Source of the DNA: Halolamina sediminis
Lineage (GTDB): Archaea > Halobacteriota > Halobacteria > Halobacteriales > Haloferacaceae
NCBI RefSeq assembly: GCF_001282785.1
Contig: NZ_CVUA01000001.1
Location: 2,170,001 to 2,234,000, forward strand
Direction of reading: 5' to 3'
DNA: 64,000 bases
A program made the position numbers and the translations under genes. The notes beneath the pieces were generated by a model that saw only the letters and a program-made list of their open reading frames with translations, was not told the origin of the DNA and did not search any database. This document shows, one piece after another, positions 1 to 8,033 of this stretch; the first letter of the stretch is position 1, and each line of letters begins with the position of its first letter.

Positions 1-779
1 AGGGCCTGCCCGGGCATGAGCAGCTTCTGGACGACCCCGAGGTAGACGAACGAGAACCCCAGCCCGACGCGGACGATCACCGGGACGAGCTCGTCGCGGG
101 CGGCGAGTCGCTCACCGATCGGCGCGAGCGTCTCCCGGATCGGGTCGATGCGCTGGTACACCGTTCCCCCGACGGCCGACATTCGCGAGAAGACGTGGTC
201 CGCGCTCGGGCGCCCGCCGCCGAGCAGTAGGATCGCCAGCAGCCCCGGGAGGAACTCGAACGCCAGCAGCAACGCCGGACTCAGCAGGAGGCCCACGAGG
301 TAGCCGAACAGCCCGATCGCAGCCGCGAGCCGCGTCGCGAAACCGAACACGAGCAGGAAGCCGACGCCGATGCCGAACAGCCGGACGAGCGCGCCCGGAA
401 GCCCGAGAAAGTCGGCGGTCGCCGCCGGCGAGAACAGGTAGCCCGTGAAGCCGGCGCCGACCATCGGCAGGCCGATCGCGAGGCGGGCGAGCCACGGCAG
501 GAGGTCGTCGTAGCTCCGGAGCGTCCGCCGGAGGACGGCGAGGTCCAGCCGGAACGGCCGGAGCCGGAGCCAGCCCGCGCCCGCGACGACAGCGCCGGCA
601 CCGCCGCCGAACAGCAGTGCCAGCGCGAGCGGGTCCGCCGCGACCGCGGCGAGCAGTTCCGCGGCCCGTTCCCCGCCGTCGCCCGGCGTGACGTACCGGA
701 CGTGTGCCAGCGCCCGATCCGGAACGACGGCGAGCAGCACCCCGACTGCGGCCGCCGCGGGAGCGATGTGGCGCGTCAT
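1..779 (-). CDS. DoxX-like multi-pass membrane protein (3' end cut by window edge)
   Basis: The frame is open from an ATG at 779 down to base 1, so the C-terminus lies outside the window. The product starts with an Ala-rich hydrophobic segment (residues 4-24, ending in ALAH, so possibly a cleaved signal). Several hydrophobic helices rich in Gly, Ala, Leu and Phe follow. Phrases such as GAGFTGYLFSP and a late VGLGFSFVYLGVVQK resemble DoxX/DoxD-type quinone-linked membrane proteins, but that assignment is inferred from composition and short motifs. It is divergent from the zinc-ribbon gene at 854. The other long minus-strand frame here, running through 112, is Arg-rich and not a protein. Confidence 0.7.
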   Translation of the reverse strand, partial: MTRHIAPAAAAVGVLLAVVPDRALAHVRYVTPGDGGERAAELLAAVAADPLALALLFGGGAGAVVAGAGWLRLRPFRLDLAVLRRTLRSYDDLLPWLARLAIGLPMVGAGFTGYLFSPAATADFLGLPGALVRLFGIGVGFLLVFGFATRLAAAIGLFGYLVGLLLSPALLLAFEFLPGLLAILLLGGGRPSADHVFSRMSAVGGTVYQRIDPIRETLAPIGERLAARDELVPVIVRVGLGFSFVYLGVVQKLLMPGQA

Positions 780-853
780 ACCCCCAACTGTGTCCGGAGG
801 GGCAAAGGCGTTCGCCCGGGGGAACTACGTCGATCGGGGACGGAGGCGCCAGC

Positions 854-1057
854 ATGGCGACGACGAGACGCTGTCCCGACTGTGGCGTCACACTCGAAGA
901 GATGACAATGCGCACCTCCGACGGGTTCGAACTCCACCTCGTCACTGACGAGCCCAAGGAAGGAATTCTGGGGAGCCTCGGCGCGAAGGAGAAGGTGAAG
1001 CCGACGACGTACGCCTGCCCGGAGTGCGGGCTCGTCCGGCAGTACGTCGAGGAGTGA
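854..1057 (+). CDS. Small zinc-ribbon protein
   Basis: This encodes 67 residues starting MATTRRCPDCG. Two CxxC pairs (CPDC near residues 7-10 and CPEC near 55-58) should hold one zinc ion in a ribbon fold. The stretch between them is polar and acidic. A longer frame upstream is open, but it overlaps the 5' end of the divergent gene and its extension is Arg/Pro-rich, so the ATG at 854 is preferred. Such proteins are common in haloarchaea and no specific function can be read from the sequence. Confidence 0.8.
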   Translation: MATTRRCPDCGVTLEEMTMRTSDGFELHLVTDEPKEGILGSLGAKEKVKPTTYACPECGLVRQYVEE

Positions 1058-1072
1058 GCCGGCAGCGAGGTT

Positions 1073-1210
1073 GGCTACACACAGCCGCGGCAGCACGCTC
1101 CTCGCGAGCGATCGAACGTCGCTCGCCGATCGCGAGGCGAGATCGGTTACACACAGCCGCGGCAACACGCTCCTCGCGAGCGACCAAGCGTCGCTCGCCG
1201 GTCGCGAGCC
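1073..1210. repeat. Tandem palindromic repeat, two units of 72-bp period
   Basis: Two copies of about 64 bp start at 1073 and 1145. Each opens with GGCTACAC or GGTTACAC, followed by ACAGCCGCGGCA, and ends in a GC-rich palindromic part (CTCGCGAGCG ... CGATCGCGAG) able to fold as a hairpin. A third partial start, GGCTACAC, at about 1217 contains the stop codon of the archease gene read on the minus strand. The repeat therefore looks like duplication of the archease 3' end or terminator region. Confidence 0.75.
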
Positions 1211-1218
1211 GCGGCTGG

Positions 1219-1644
1219 CTACACGTCGAAGACGACGTACGCCTCCCACTCCCCGTCGATGCGCTCGAGTCGCATCTCGGAGTACGTCACCGCCTTCACA
1301 TCCCGAGCGGTCACCGCCGAGAGCGGGACACCCCGGTAGCTGGCGTCGACGGTCCACGCCTCCCCGTCGGCCACCTCGGCCGCGTTGTCGACGGGCAGCA
1401 CCGACCGAACGTCGCGCTCGTAGATGAGCTGGTCGAGGTAGTCGTACAGCGCCGCCTCGCGGCTCTCGGCGGTCAGCCGGAGTTCGGCACGCTCCCCGCC
1501 GTCGGGGGCGTCCGCCGGCGGCCACTCCTCGCACATCGCCGCCGCGAGCCCGTCGGCGACGGCGGCGAACGTCGCCCCGAGCGTCGCGCCGCGGGCCGCG
1601 ACCGCCACGTCGGCCGTGTGCTCGCGGAGTTCGAACGCCGCCAT
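1219..1644 (-). CDS. Archease
   Basis: The 141-residue product has the archease pattern: N-terminal FELREHTADVAV with the conserved His-Thr-Ala-Asp, a central ALYDYLDQLIYERD helix, and C-terminal VKAVTYSEMRLE. Archease is a small metal-binding chaperone that activates the RtcB RNA ligase in tRNA splicing and RNA repair. The length matches the family. Its ATG overlaps the stop of the upstream DUF502 gene by one base (TGATG), so the two are probably co-transcribed and translationally coupled. No rtcB gene is in the window. Confidence 0.93.
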   Translation of the reverse strand: MAAFELREHTADVAVAARGATLGATFAAVADGLAAAMCEEWPPADAPDGGERAELRLTAESREAALYDYLDQLIYERDVRSVLPVDNAAEVADGEAWTVDASYRGVPLSAVTARDVKAVTYSEMRLERIDGEWEAYVVFDV

Positions 1645-2936
1645 CAGCCCCGGCCACCCCGGTCCTCGTTCGCCTCGTCCTCGGGCTCGCCCTCGGTGGC
1701 GTCGCGCTGTTCGTCCGCGCGATCGGCCGCCGTCGCCGGGCGTTCCTCAGTCGATTCGCGATCGGCGGCGTCACGGCCGGCCGCCTCCGCCGGAGGCTCG
1801 TCGGTTTCCCCACGCTGCTCGGCGTCGCGGCCGGCCGCCTCCGCCGGCGGCTCGTCGGTCCCCTCGCGGTGGGCGGCGTCCCGGCCGGCCATCTCCGCGG
1901 GCGGCCGATCGGTCGCGTCGGCCTCGGTGGCGTAGCGTCCCGACTCTTCCGCGGGGGTGACGTTCGCGTCGCCCGTGTCGACGCCGTGGGCTCGCTCCGC
2001 GGCCGTGTCGGCGTCGGCCGCGGGACCTTCGGCCTCGGGGCGTTCGCGACGGGCGATGTCGTCCGGCGTCGTCGCCCGCGCGGGTTCGACCGACTCGTCG
2101 TACGTGTCCGATCGGTCGGTGTCGACCGGCGCCGAGCGGCGGATCGTCGGCGAGTCGTCCTCGGGGTCGAACTGCTGGTCGGCGTGTTCGACGCCGGCCA
2201 GATCGCGAAGCTGCTCCTCGGACATCCCCCCGCTCGTGGCGCCCTCGCCCCCGGCGACGGCGACACCGCTGGTAACGATGGCACGGATACCCTCCTCGAC
2301 GGTCATGTCCACGTCCATCACGCGGTCTGCGGGCATGTGGACCAGATGGCCCCCCATCACGGGGTTGGGCGCCAGCGGGAGAAACAGGGTGAGCATCTCG
2401 GCGTGGCCCGCCGGGTCCGAGAGCGCGTCCGGCGTCTCGGTCGTGACGAACCCCAGCGTGTACGCGCCCTCGTGGGGGAACTCCACCAGCTTCACCTCCC
2501 GGAAGCTCTGGGTGTCGGACTCGAGCATCACGTCGCTCATCTGCCGGAAGGAGTCGTAGACGCCGCCGACCGCGGGGATCTGGGAGATGAAGTAGTCGAA
2601 ATAGTCCACCGCGCGCTCGCCCCACTTGGTGGTGTTCGTGAAGATCCCCACCACCATGATGATGACGAGGAGCACGACCGGCGTGGCCAACTGGATCACG
2701 AACACGCCGACCGGGATGTCGCCGATGATCGGGAGCTTCACGCGGCTGTCGGCGGCGACGATCCCCTGTGCGAACCACGAGAGGTAGTCGTAGACGTACT
2801 GGAACCCGATCGCCAGGACGATCACCGTGACCAGCATCGGCACGACGACCGCGAGCCCCGTGACGAACGACTCCCGGAGGGTCTCGCGGGTCGACTTTCT
2901 GACGCGCTGGTCCATCCGCAGATCCGACTCGTCCAT
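1644..2936 (-). CDS. DUF502 family membrane protein with repetitive acidic tail
   Basis: The 430-residue product has two strong membrane helices (about residues 25-50 and 80-105) and the DUF502 signature, including PIIGDIPVGVFVIQ and FPHEGAYTLGFVT. From about residue 230 onward it becomes an acidic, probably disordered tail with four tandem 18-residue repeats before the C-terminus. I chose the ATG at 2936 over a TTG three codons upstream. The gene is coupled to archease downstream. The role of DUF502 proteins is unknown, and the tail is the unusual part. Confidence 0.88.
   Translation of the reverse strand: MDESDLRMDQRVRKSTRETLRESFVTGLAVVVPMLVTVIVLAIGFQYVYDYLSWFAQGIVAADSRVKLPIIGDIPVGVFVIQLATPVVLLVIIMVVGIFTNTTKWGERAVDYFDYFISQIPAVGGVYDSFRQMSDVMLESDTQSFREVKLVEFPHEGAYTLGFVTTETPDALSDPAGHAEMLTLFLPLAPNPVMGGHLVHMPADRVMDVDMTVEEGIRAIVTSGVAVAGGEGATSGGMSEEQLRDLAGVEHADQQFDPEDDSPTIRRSAPVDTDRSDTYDESVEPARATTPDDIARRERPEAEGPAADADTAAERAHGVDTGDANVTPAEESGRYATEADATDRPPAEMAGRDAAHREGTDEPPAEAAGRDAEQRGETDEPPAEAAGRDAADRESTEERPATAADRADEQRDATEGEPEDEANEDRGGRG
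1689..1904 (-). repeat. 54-bp in-frame tandem repeat inside the DUF502 gene
   Basis: About four units of 54 bp encode 18-residue repeats of the form PPAEAAGRDAxxRxxTDE near the C-terminus of the DUF502 protein. The two central units are the most alike at DNA level, and the outer units have drifted. Unit length is a multiple of three, so copy number can change without breaking the frame. Confidence 0.8.
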
Positions 2937-3053
2937 TCGTTCCAATCAACGCAGTGACTCCCGCTAAAGCCTTCGGCCTCCCCGGAGTCGCGGCGTCGCC
3001 GGCCGGCCACGGCGCCCACCATCCTTTCCCCGACGCGACGCGTTGGTCGGGGT

Positions 3054-3413
3054 ATGGCCCTCATCGACGGACTGCTCGTCGGTATCGTCAGCCTGCTCGT
3101 CGGCGCGCTCGCGATTCACATCGGCGCGAGGGTGGTCGTCGGCGACGAGCCGGCGTTCGGCGACGCCGTCATCGCCGCGGCCGTGGGCGCGCTGGTGTAC
3201 GCGCTGTTCGGCTTCGTCGGCGGGATTCCCGTCGTCGGCCCGGCGCTGCTGCTCCTGCTGTGGATCGGCGTCGTGAACTGGCGCTACCCCGGCGGCTGGC
3301 TCAGCGCCGCGGGGATCGGCTTCGCGGCGTGGCTGGCGGCGATCGTGCTGCTGTGGATCCTCTCGCGGGTCAGCCTCGTCGAGATCGGCGCGCTGGGCAT
3401 CCCGGGTATCTGA
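3054..3413 (+). CDS. Small membrane protein, four predicted helices
   Basis: The 119-residue product is almost wholly hydrophobic, with helices near residues 3-26, 36-70, 80-100 and 100-112 and short loops. It begins MALIDGLLVGIVSLL. I do not recognise a named family. It is divergent from the DUF502 gene (118 bp between starts) and lies 39 bp before the short stress protein. The ATG at 3054 puts the first helix directly at the N-terminus, which fits a membrane protein. Confidence 0.8.
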   Translation: MALIDGLLVGIVSLLVGALAIHIGARVVVGDEPAFGDAVIAAAVGALVYALFGFVGGIPVVGPALLLLLWIGVVNWRYPGGWLSAAGIGFAAWLAAIVLLWILSRVSLVEIGALGIPGI

Positions 3414-3452
3414 GCCCGAGCGTTTATTCCGGCTCGCTCTCCCGGAGGAGGC

Positions 3453-3683
3453 ATGTACCGCCGAATACTGATCCCGACGGACGGGACCGCCCCCAGCGAA
3501 CTGGCCGTCGAGGAGATCGTCGACGCCGCCGTCGACTACGGCGCGGAGCTGATCGTGATGGGGACACAGGGCCGGACCGGGTTCTCCAGGATCGCCACCG
3601 CCGGGAGCACGGCCGAGCGGGTCGTCCGACTCACGGCGATCCCGACGCTGGTAGTCGGCGGAGTGGGCGCCGGAGCCGAGTAG
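3453..3683 (+). CDS. Universal stress protein, internally shortened
   Basis: The 76-residue product keeps the UspA N-terminus (MYRRILIPTDGT, strand 1) and C-terminus (GAELIVMGTQGRTGFSR with the ATP-binding G-2x-G-9x-G-type region, then STAERVVRLTAIPTLVV). About 65-70 central residues are absent, since family members usually have 140-150. The frame is intact and a good GGAGGAGG ribosome site precedes the ATG. A TTTATT box lies near 3424. It may be a mini-protein that still dimerises, or a decaying gene produced by an in-frame deletion. Confidence 0.8.
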   Translation: MYRRILIPTDGTAPSELAVEEIVDAAVDYGAELIVMGTQGRTGFSRIATAGSTAERVVRLTAIPTLVVGGVGAGAE

Positions 3684-3698
3684 TCCGTGGCTCTGCAC

Positions 3699-3929
3699 TC
3701 AAGCAGTCCCATCAACGACGAGCAGCAGGCCGACGACGACCGTGAGGCTCCCGACGACGAACCCGACCAGCCGCGCGTTGTCGTCCATCTCGATCTCCGA
3801 CGGCTGCTGGGTCGTTCCCGCCGACTTGAGCCAGCGGTTGAGCCAGTCGATCGCCGGGTGGTCGATCGCGAGGAGGGCACCGCCGACGGCGAGGAACACG
3901 CCGAACAGGACCTGTTCGACTGCGACCAT
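3699..3929 (-). CDS. Small two-helix membrane protein
   Basis: The 76-residue product has two hydrophobic helices, one at the N-terminus (VEQVLFGVFLAVGGALLAI) and one at the C-terminus, joined by a polar loop with QQPSEIEMDD. The ATG at 3929 was chosen because the upstream in-frame extension is polar and precedes the first helix without reason. The gene is convergent with the short stress protein. No family is recognised. Confidence 0.7.
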   Translation of the reverse strand: MVAVEQVLFGVFLAVGGALLAIDHPAIDWLNRWLKSAGTTQQPSEIEMDDNARLVGFVVGSLTVVVGLLLVVDGTA

Positions 3930-4061
3930 AGCGGGTAGCTGTCGGCGGGGAGGATAGTTCTGTTCGTTGTCGTCGCTCGTGATCGTTGGTGACTGCACAA
4001 TCGCGGTATTGGCTCCGCGGCCGCGCGACGGAGCGCGCGGCAGGTCACGAGCCGTGATCGA

Positions 4062-4748
4062 CTACTGCGTCGCGAAGCTCTCGGTCACGACCTCCTCGTC
4101 GAGTTCGGCCTCCGTCGGCTCGAACTCCTCGCGGTGGACGATGTCGTCGACGGAGCGGCGGAACTTCCGGGGCGTGTTCGTGTCGGCGGCGTTAGCCGCG
4201 GCGTGGCCCATCGTCACCAGCATCACCGGCTCGTACTGCTCGTCGACGTCGAACTCCTCGTGAAGCGCGTCGGGGTCGAAGCCGCCGACGGGACAGGTCG
4301 ACAGCCCCTCGGCGCGGGCGGCGTGCATCAGCGTCATCGCCGCCAGCGCGGTGCTCTTGGTGGCCCAGACGCGGTTGGTCTCCGCGTCGCGGTCGGCCAT
4401 CCCTTCGATCGTCTCCAGCAGGCCCGCCTTGGCCTCCTCGTTCGGGAGGTAGCCCTTCTGGAGCTGGTCCTCGGCGACCGCCTCGCCGTGGGCGCTGGGG
4501 TCGGTGTTGCCCAGCACCGCGACGGCGACGGGCGCGTCGGTGACGTGCGCCTGCCCGTAGGCGACCTCCTGTAGGCGCTCGCGGTTCTTCGCCTCGGTCA
4601 GCACGAGGAACTCCCACGGCTGGAGGTTGTAGCTGGAGGGGCTGTAGCGGACGCGCTCGAAGACGGCCTCGATTGTCTCCTCGGCGACCGACTCGTCGCT
4701 GTACTCGTGGACGCTGCGGCGGGTCAGGACGGCGTCGTCGAACTCCAT
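4062..4748 (-). CDS. Nitroreductase family protein
   Basis: The 228-residue product has the FMN-dependent nitroreductase layout: N-terminal DDAVLTRRSVHEYSDESV with the paired Arg, SPSSYNLQPWEFLVL for flavin contact, and a C-terminal CPVGGFDPDAL followed by VMLVTMGH. The family reduces nitro groups, quinones or flavins with NAD(P)H. The length is typical. It stands alone between a small membrane gene and a stress protein, so the substrate cannot be inferred. Confidence 0.92.
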   Translation of the reverse strand: MEFDDAVLTRRSVHEYSDESVAEETIEAVFERVRYSPSSYNLQPWEFLVLTEAKNRERLQEVAYGQAHVTDAPVAVAVLGNTDPSAHGEAVAEDQLQKGYLPNEEAKAGLLETIEGMADRDAETNRVWATKSTALAAMTLMHAARAEGLSTCPVGGFDPDALHEEFDVDEQYEPVMLVTMGHAAANAADTNTPRKFRRSVDDIVHREEFEPTEAELDEEVVTESFATQ

Positions 4749-4851
4749 ACCCGAGACGGGCGGTTCGCGGTTTAATGCCTGTCGAGTCGGCCGTAATTAG
4801 GTCACCGTCGGGTCAGCGGGTGGCGTCGACGTTACCGTCCTGTCGGCCGAC

Positions 4852-5292
4852 TCACCGGACGACCGTGACGGGGATCGGCGACTCCCGGACCACCTTCTCG
4901 GCGACGCTACCGAGCAGCATGCGCGAGACGCCGGTGCGGCCGTGGCTCCCGACGACGAGGTGGTCGTACGCCGGCGCGTCGACGTCGTCGCTCTCCCCGC
5001 CGGCGACCTCGACGATCGTCTGGGGCGGGCGCCCGACCGCGATCTCCGTCCGGAACTCGGCGTCGTACTCGGCGCCGGCCTCCTCGAACAGCTCCTCGGC
5101 GTCCGCCTTGGACTGCTCGAACCACTCCTCGCTGCCGCTGGGGATACCGACGCCGGCGCTGTAGCCGGCCTCGACGGGGTTGATGACGTACAGCAGCGTG
5201 ATGTCGTGGCCGTCCCACTCGTCAATCGCGAACTCCAGCGCTTCCTCGGCCTGTGGCGTCCCGTCGTACGCGACGAGTATTCGCTTGGTCAT
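4852..5292 (-). CDS. Universal stress protein (UspA family)
   Basis: The 146-residue product is a complete Usp domain: TKRILVAYDGTPQAEEALEFA at the N-terminus, and HLVVGSHGRTGVSRMLLGS with the ATP-binding glycines near the C-terminus, closing with SPIPVTVVR. An in-frame upstream extension exists, but the ATG at 5292 starts exactly at strand 1. It gives the full-length standard for the shortened paralogue at 3453. Confidence 0.93.
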   Translation of the reverse strand: MTKRILVAYDGTPQAEEALEFAIDEWDGHDITLLYVINPVEAGYSAGVGIPSGSEEWFEQSKADAEELFEEAGAEYDAEFRTEIAVGRPPQTIVEVAGGESDDVDAPAYDHLVVGSHGRTGVSRMLLGSVAEKVVRESPIPVTVVR

Positions 5293-5475
5293 GACTGGGG
5301 GTTCGGGGGCATCCGTGAAAAGCGAGGTGGCGGATCTCGTGACCTCGGCGGGCCACACAGTTACGGCGTTGGTTCGGTGCTCGCGACACGAGATCGCTTC
5401 GCGCTCACTCGCCGCGGCGAGTCACACACAGACACGGCATTCGTTCCGCCGCGACGACACGGAGGTCGTCGCAGG

Positions 5476-7311
5476 TCAGTCGCCGTGTCTGGTGACACAC
5501 TCGCTCAGCCCGATCAGCTCCACCGGCTCGGAGTTGTCCGGCGAGTACACCACCATCTGGCCCTTCTCCATGTAGGGGACCTTCTGTGCCAACTCCGTCG
5601 GGATGTTCACCGACGAGATCGCGTCCTCGTCGCCGAGGTTCAACACGACCTTCGTGTTCACCTGCTTGAACACCGGCTCCGCGATGTCCTGCGGGTCCTG
5701 CGTGATCAGGAACAGCCCGAGTCGCTCCTTCCGCCCCTGCTTCGCGGCCTCCGTGAACTTCTGGACGACTTTCCGGGCCTGCACGGTGTCGGCGTCGGAG
5801 AGGAAGTTGTGGGCCTCGTCCATCCCGAGCACCAGCGGCGTCTCCTTGATGCGCTGGCTCTGCGGGGAGTTCGAGAGCTTGTCGTCGACCAGCAACGAGG
5901 AGACCGCGAGCACGAACATCTCCTTCGCCCGCGAGGTCGAGAGGTGGTACGTCGGCACCACCGTCAGCCCGCCCGGCCGGACGAGCTCGTGGTCGAGTTC
6001 GGTGATCGGTCGAGCATCCTGATCGAAGATCCCGGAAGGAATCCCTCGAACCCGACGCTTCACGGCGTCGAACGTCGCCTCGTGGACCCGGCCCGACTCG
6101 TCGAGTTCCTCCTTGAGGCCGGGGTCGTCGAGGAACCGCTTGAACTCCTCGTACGTGCCCTCCTGCCCGTAGTCGCTAAAGAAGCGGTTCAGGAGCGTCA
6201 GCAGCGCGGGGTACTGATTGTCGTTCAGCCCGCCACCGGCGACCAGCCACGGCATCTCGTACTCTTTGACGACCGAGAACGGGATGGTGAACCGCACCTG
6301 CTCGGCGCGGTGGTTCTCGCCGCCGTAGCTCACGCCGTCCTCGACGGGCACCAGCGCGATCGTGTCGTCGTGGCCGCCGTGGGCGATCCCCTCGCGGTCG
6401 AGCGTGCGCGCGAACGCGTCGCTCATCCCGGGGTTGTCGTCGTGCATCTGGGCGTACTCGTCCTGCGGGTCGAACTGCACGACCGCGGGCTGGACCTCCC
6501 GGCCGTCGTCCAAGGGGTAGGCGCGCTCCTCGTCGAGGTACTGCCGGAGGACGTTCTTCGAGGCGTGGGTCTTCCCCGAGCCCGTGCCGCCGGCGACGAG
6601 CGTGTGGCGGAAGAGGAGCGGGTCGCCGTCGGCGTAGTCGTCCTTCACGCGGTAGTCGACCGTCGGCGGCTCCGCGGCGGTGCGGACCTTCTCGCCCCCC
6701 ACGGAGAGGTGCCCGAGGAACACGCCGTCGCCGGGGATCTTGAGTCCCGTCTTGATCTGTTCCTCGTCCGAGGCCTCGCGGGCGAGCGCGCCGGGCTTGG
6801 GTACGCGGTCGGTCATCCGGCGCTTGAGTTCGTCGCCCTCCTCGTAGATGACCGCGACGGGCTCCAGTTCGGCCATGAACTTGTAGTCGCGCTCCTCGAA
6901 CTCCTCGCGGCGCATCTGCCGGCGCGCGTGGATCTCGGTGGCGTCGTCGGACTGGAACTCCTGTGCGTACTCCAGCGCGGCGATCGAGCAGAACAGCACC
7001 TCGTCGTCGGGGTAGGGGACGAGCAGGTAGCTCCCCAGCCGCACCGAGTCGCGGTTCCCGGTGGTGATGAAGGCGCGCAGCGTCGTCTCGTCGCCATCCT
7101 GGGAGACGCGCAGCCCCTGCGAGACGGAGACGGTGCCCAGCCCCTCGTCGGCGCCCGCCGGCTCGGCGCCGTAGCGCTCGAACTCGGCCGCGTCGTCGCT
7201 CTCCCGGCCCGGGTCGTCCCCCGTGGCCGCGTCGCCGCCGTCGGTCGCCCCCGACTGCTCGGCGTCGTCGACGTAGTCGGTGAAGTCGCCGAGATCGCCC
7301 GAATCGCTCAT
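5476..7311 (-). CDS. HerA-like ATP-binding protein (DUF87 ATPase)
   Basis: The 611-residue product has an acidic N-terminal region, a beta-rich HAS-barrel-like section, then a RecA/FtsK-type motor: Walker A GGTGSGKT at residues 241-248, Walker B LVLGMDEAH at about 493-501, and LFLITQDPQDIAEP after it. HerA ATPases form hexamers that work with NurA nuclease in DNA end resection. A NurA-type gene lies at 11269 on the same strand, separated by the island at 7.9-11.2 kb. The ATG at 7311 is preferred to one nine codons upstream. It could be another DUF87 translocase, but the nearby NurA supports HerA. Confidence 0.85.
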   Translation of the reverse strand: MSDSGDLGDFTDYVDDAEQSGATDGGDAATGDDPGRESDDAAEFERYGAEPAGADEGLGTVSVSQGLRVSQDGDETTLRAFITTGNRDSVRLGSYLLVPYPDDEVLFCSIAALEYAQEFQSDDATEIHARRQMRREEFEERDYKFMAELEPVAVIYEEGDELKRRMTDRVPKPGALAREASDEEQIKTGLKIPGDGVFLGHLSVGGEKVRTAAEPPTVDYRVKDDYADGDPLLFRHTLVAGGTGSGKTHASKNVLRQYLDEERAYPLDDGREVQPAVVQFDPQDEYAQMHDDNPGMSDAFARTLDREGIAHGGHDDTIALVPVEDGVSYGGENHRAEQVRFTIPFSVVKEYEMPWLVAGGGLNDNQYPALLTLLNRFFSDYGQEGTYEEFKRFLDDPGLKEELDESGRVHEATFDAVKRRVRGIPSGIFDQDARPITELDHELVRPGGLTVVPTYHLSTSRAKEMFVLAVSSLLVDDKLSNSPQSQRIKETPLVLGMDEAHNFLSDADTVQARKVVQKFTEAAKQGRKERLGLFLITQDPQDIAEPVFKQVNTKVVLNLGDEDAISSVNIPTELAQKVPYMEKGQMVVYSPDNSEPVELIGLSECVTRHGD

Positions 7312-7415
7312 GTATCGGCGGTGGAGGGCTCCCGCCATACGCCTTTCCCTGTCCCGGGGATCGCGGCGGACGCCGGGGGCAGCACCCCTAAAGGCGCCGA
7401 CCGACTAGCTTCGGT

Positions 7416-7745
7416 ATGATTTACGTCCACGGTCGCGGCGGCGGGACCGCCCTCACCGGCACGCTGTTCGAGCGCGGCGAGGAGCCCCCGTCGTACAAGG
7501 GTGCCCCCGACGAGGACGCCGCCTACGTCTGGGTGTGTGACACGTTCTACCAGGTCGAGAGCGGCGGTTCGGCCATCGAGATCGACGGCGAGGAGATCCG
7601 GGTGGCGTTCGAGTCGCCGATGCCGCGGGGGTTCGACACCCGCGAGCAGGCGCTTTCGGCGGCGCGGGAGCACATCCGCACGCAGTTCGCCCGGATCGGC
7701 GTGGAGGACGTGGAGATCGACGTGGAGAAGGAGACACCGGCGTAG
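7416..7745 (+). CDS. Conserved haloarchaeal protein of unknown function
   Basis: The 109-residue product begins MIYVHGRGGGTALTGTLFERG and is acidic with mixed alpha/beta character and no membrane segment. I do not recognise a defined family. It is divergent from the HerA-like gene and its start codon is 104 bp away, so the two may share a control region. It is the last gene of normal high-GC composition before the island. Confidence 0.75.
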   Translation: MIYVHGRGGGTALTGTLFERGEEPPSYKGAPDEDAAYVWVCDTFYQVESGGSAIEIDGEEIRVAFESPMPRGFDTREQALSAAREHIRTQFARIGVEDVEIDVEKETPA

Positions 7746-7870
7746 GGGTTGTTTAGCGAACGGTCGGGGCTGGGCTTTCCGTTGACCGACGACAGGGATT
7801 CGGAACAGCGACCGCCGAGTTCGGTTGGACTGCGGACAGGACCGCGGAGTGAGCATGACCACTTATGACT

Positions 7871-7907
7871 GTGCCGGGCCACGTGCCCGGGGCCCTGCGA
7901 TCGCAAG
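7871..7907 (+). repeat. Left fragment of a split dispersed repeat
   Basis: These 37 bases match 62793-62829 at 31 of 37 positions without gaps (GCCGGGCC-CGTGCCCGG core hairpin, then TCGCAAG). In the 62.5-kb copy the match continues directly into the sequence found here only at 11193-11250, so this is the left part of a repeat interrupted by the island. Between 7746 and 7870 I see no gene. A weak further match to the upstream part of the repeat (CCGCGG ... ACTT) may be present. Confidence 0.65.
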
Positions 7908-7923
7908 TATCAAGCATCGAGAT

Positions 7924-7940
7924 GCTCTGTTGAAACCCTC
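7924..7940 (-). repeat. 17-bp terminal-type repeat, inverted copy (left edge of island)
   Basis: GCTCTGTTGAAACCCTC here is the exact reverse complement of 9165-9181 and matches 11176-11192 with one difference. Together with 9165-9181 it encloses 1,258 bp, an insertion-sequence-like size. I see no target duplication outside it. The ends resemble IS termini, but I cannot name the family. Confidence 0.7.
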
Positions 7941-8033
7941 AACCGGAGATCTGTTCTCAGCGTTCTGCTGAGTACAGAGCACGAATGCCGCAGTACCAGT
8001 ATCATTACAATACGTGGACACACATCAGGTGCC

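Noticed and set aside
776-2284. Long minus-strand frame rich in Arg, Pro and Thr
   Set aside because: It is antisense or out of frame with the DUF502 and archease genes and has a basic composition unlike haloarchaeal proteins.
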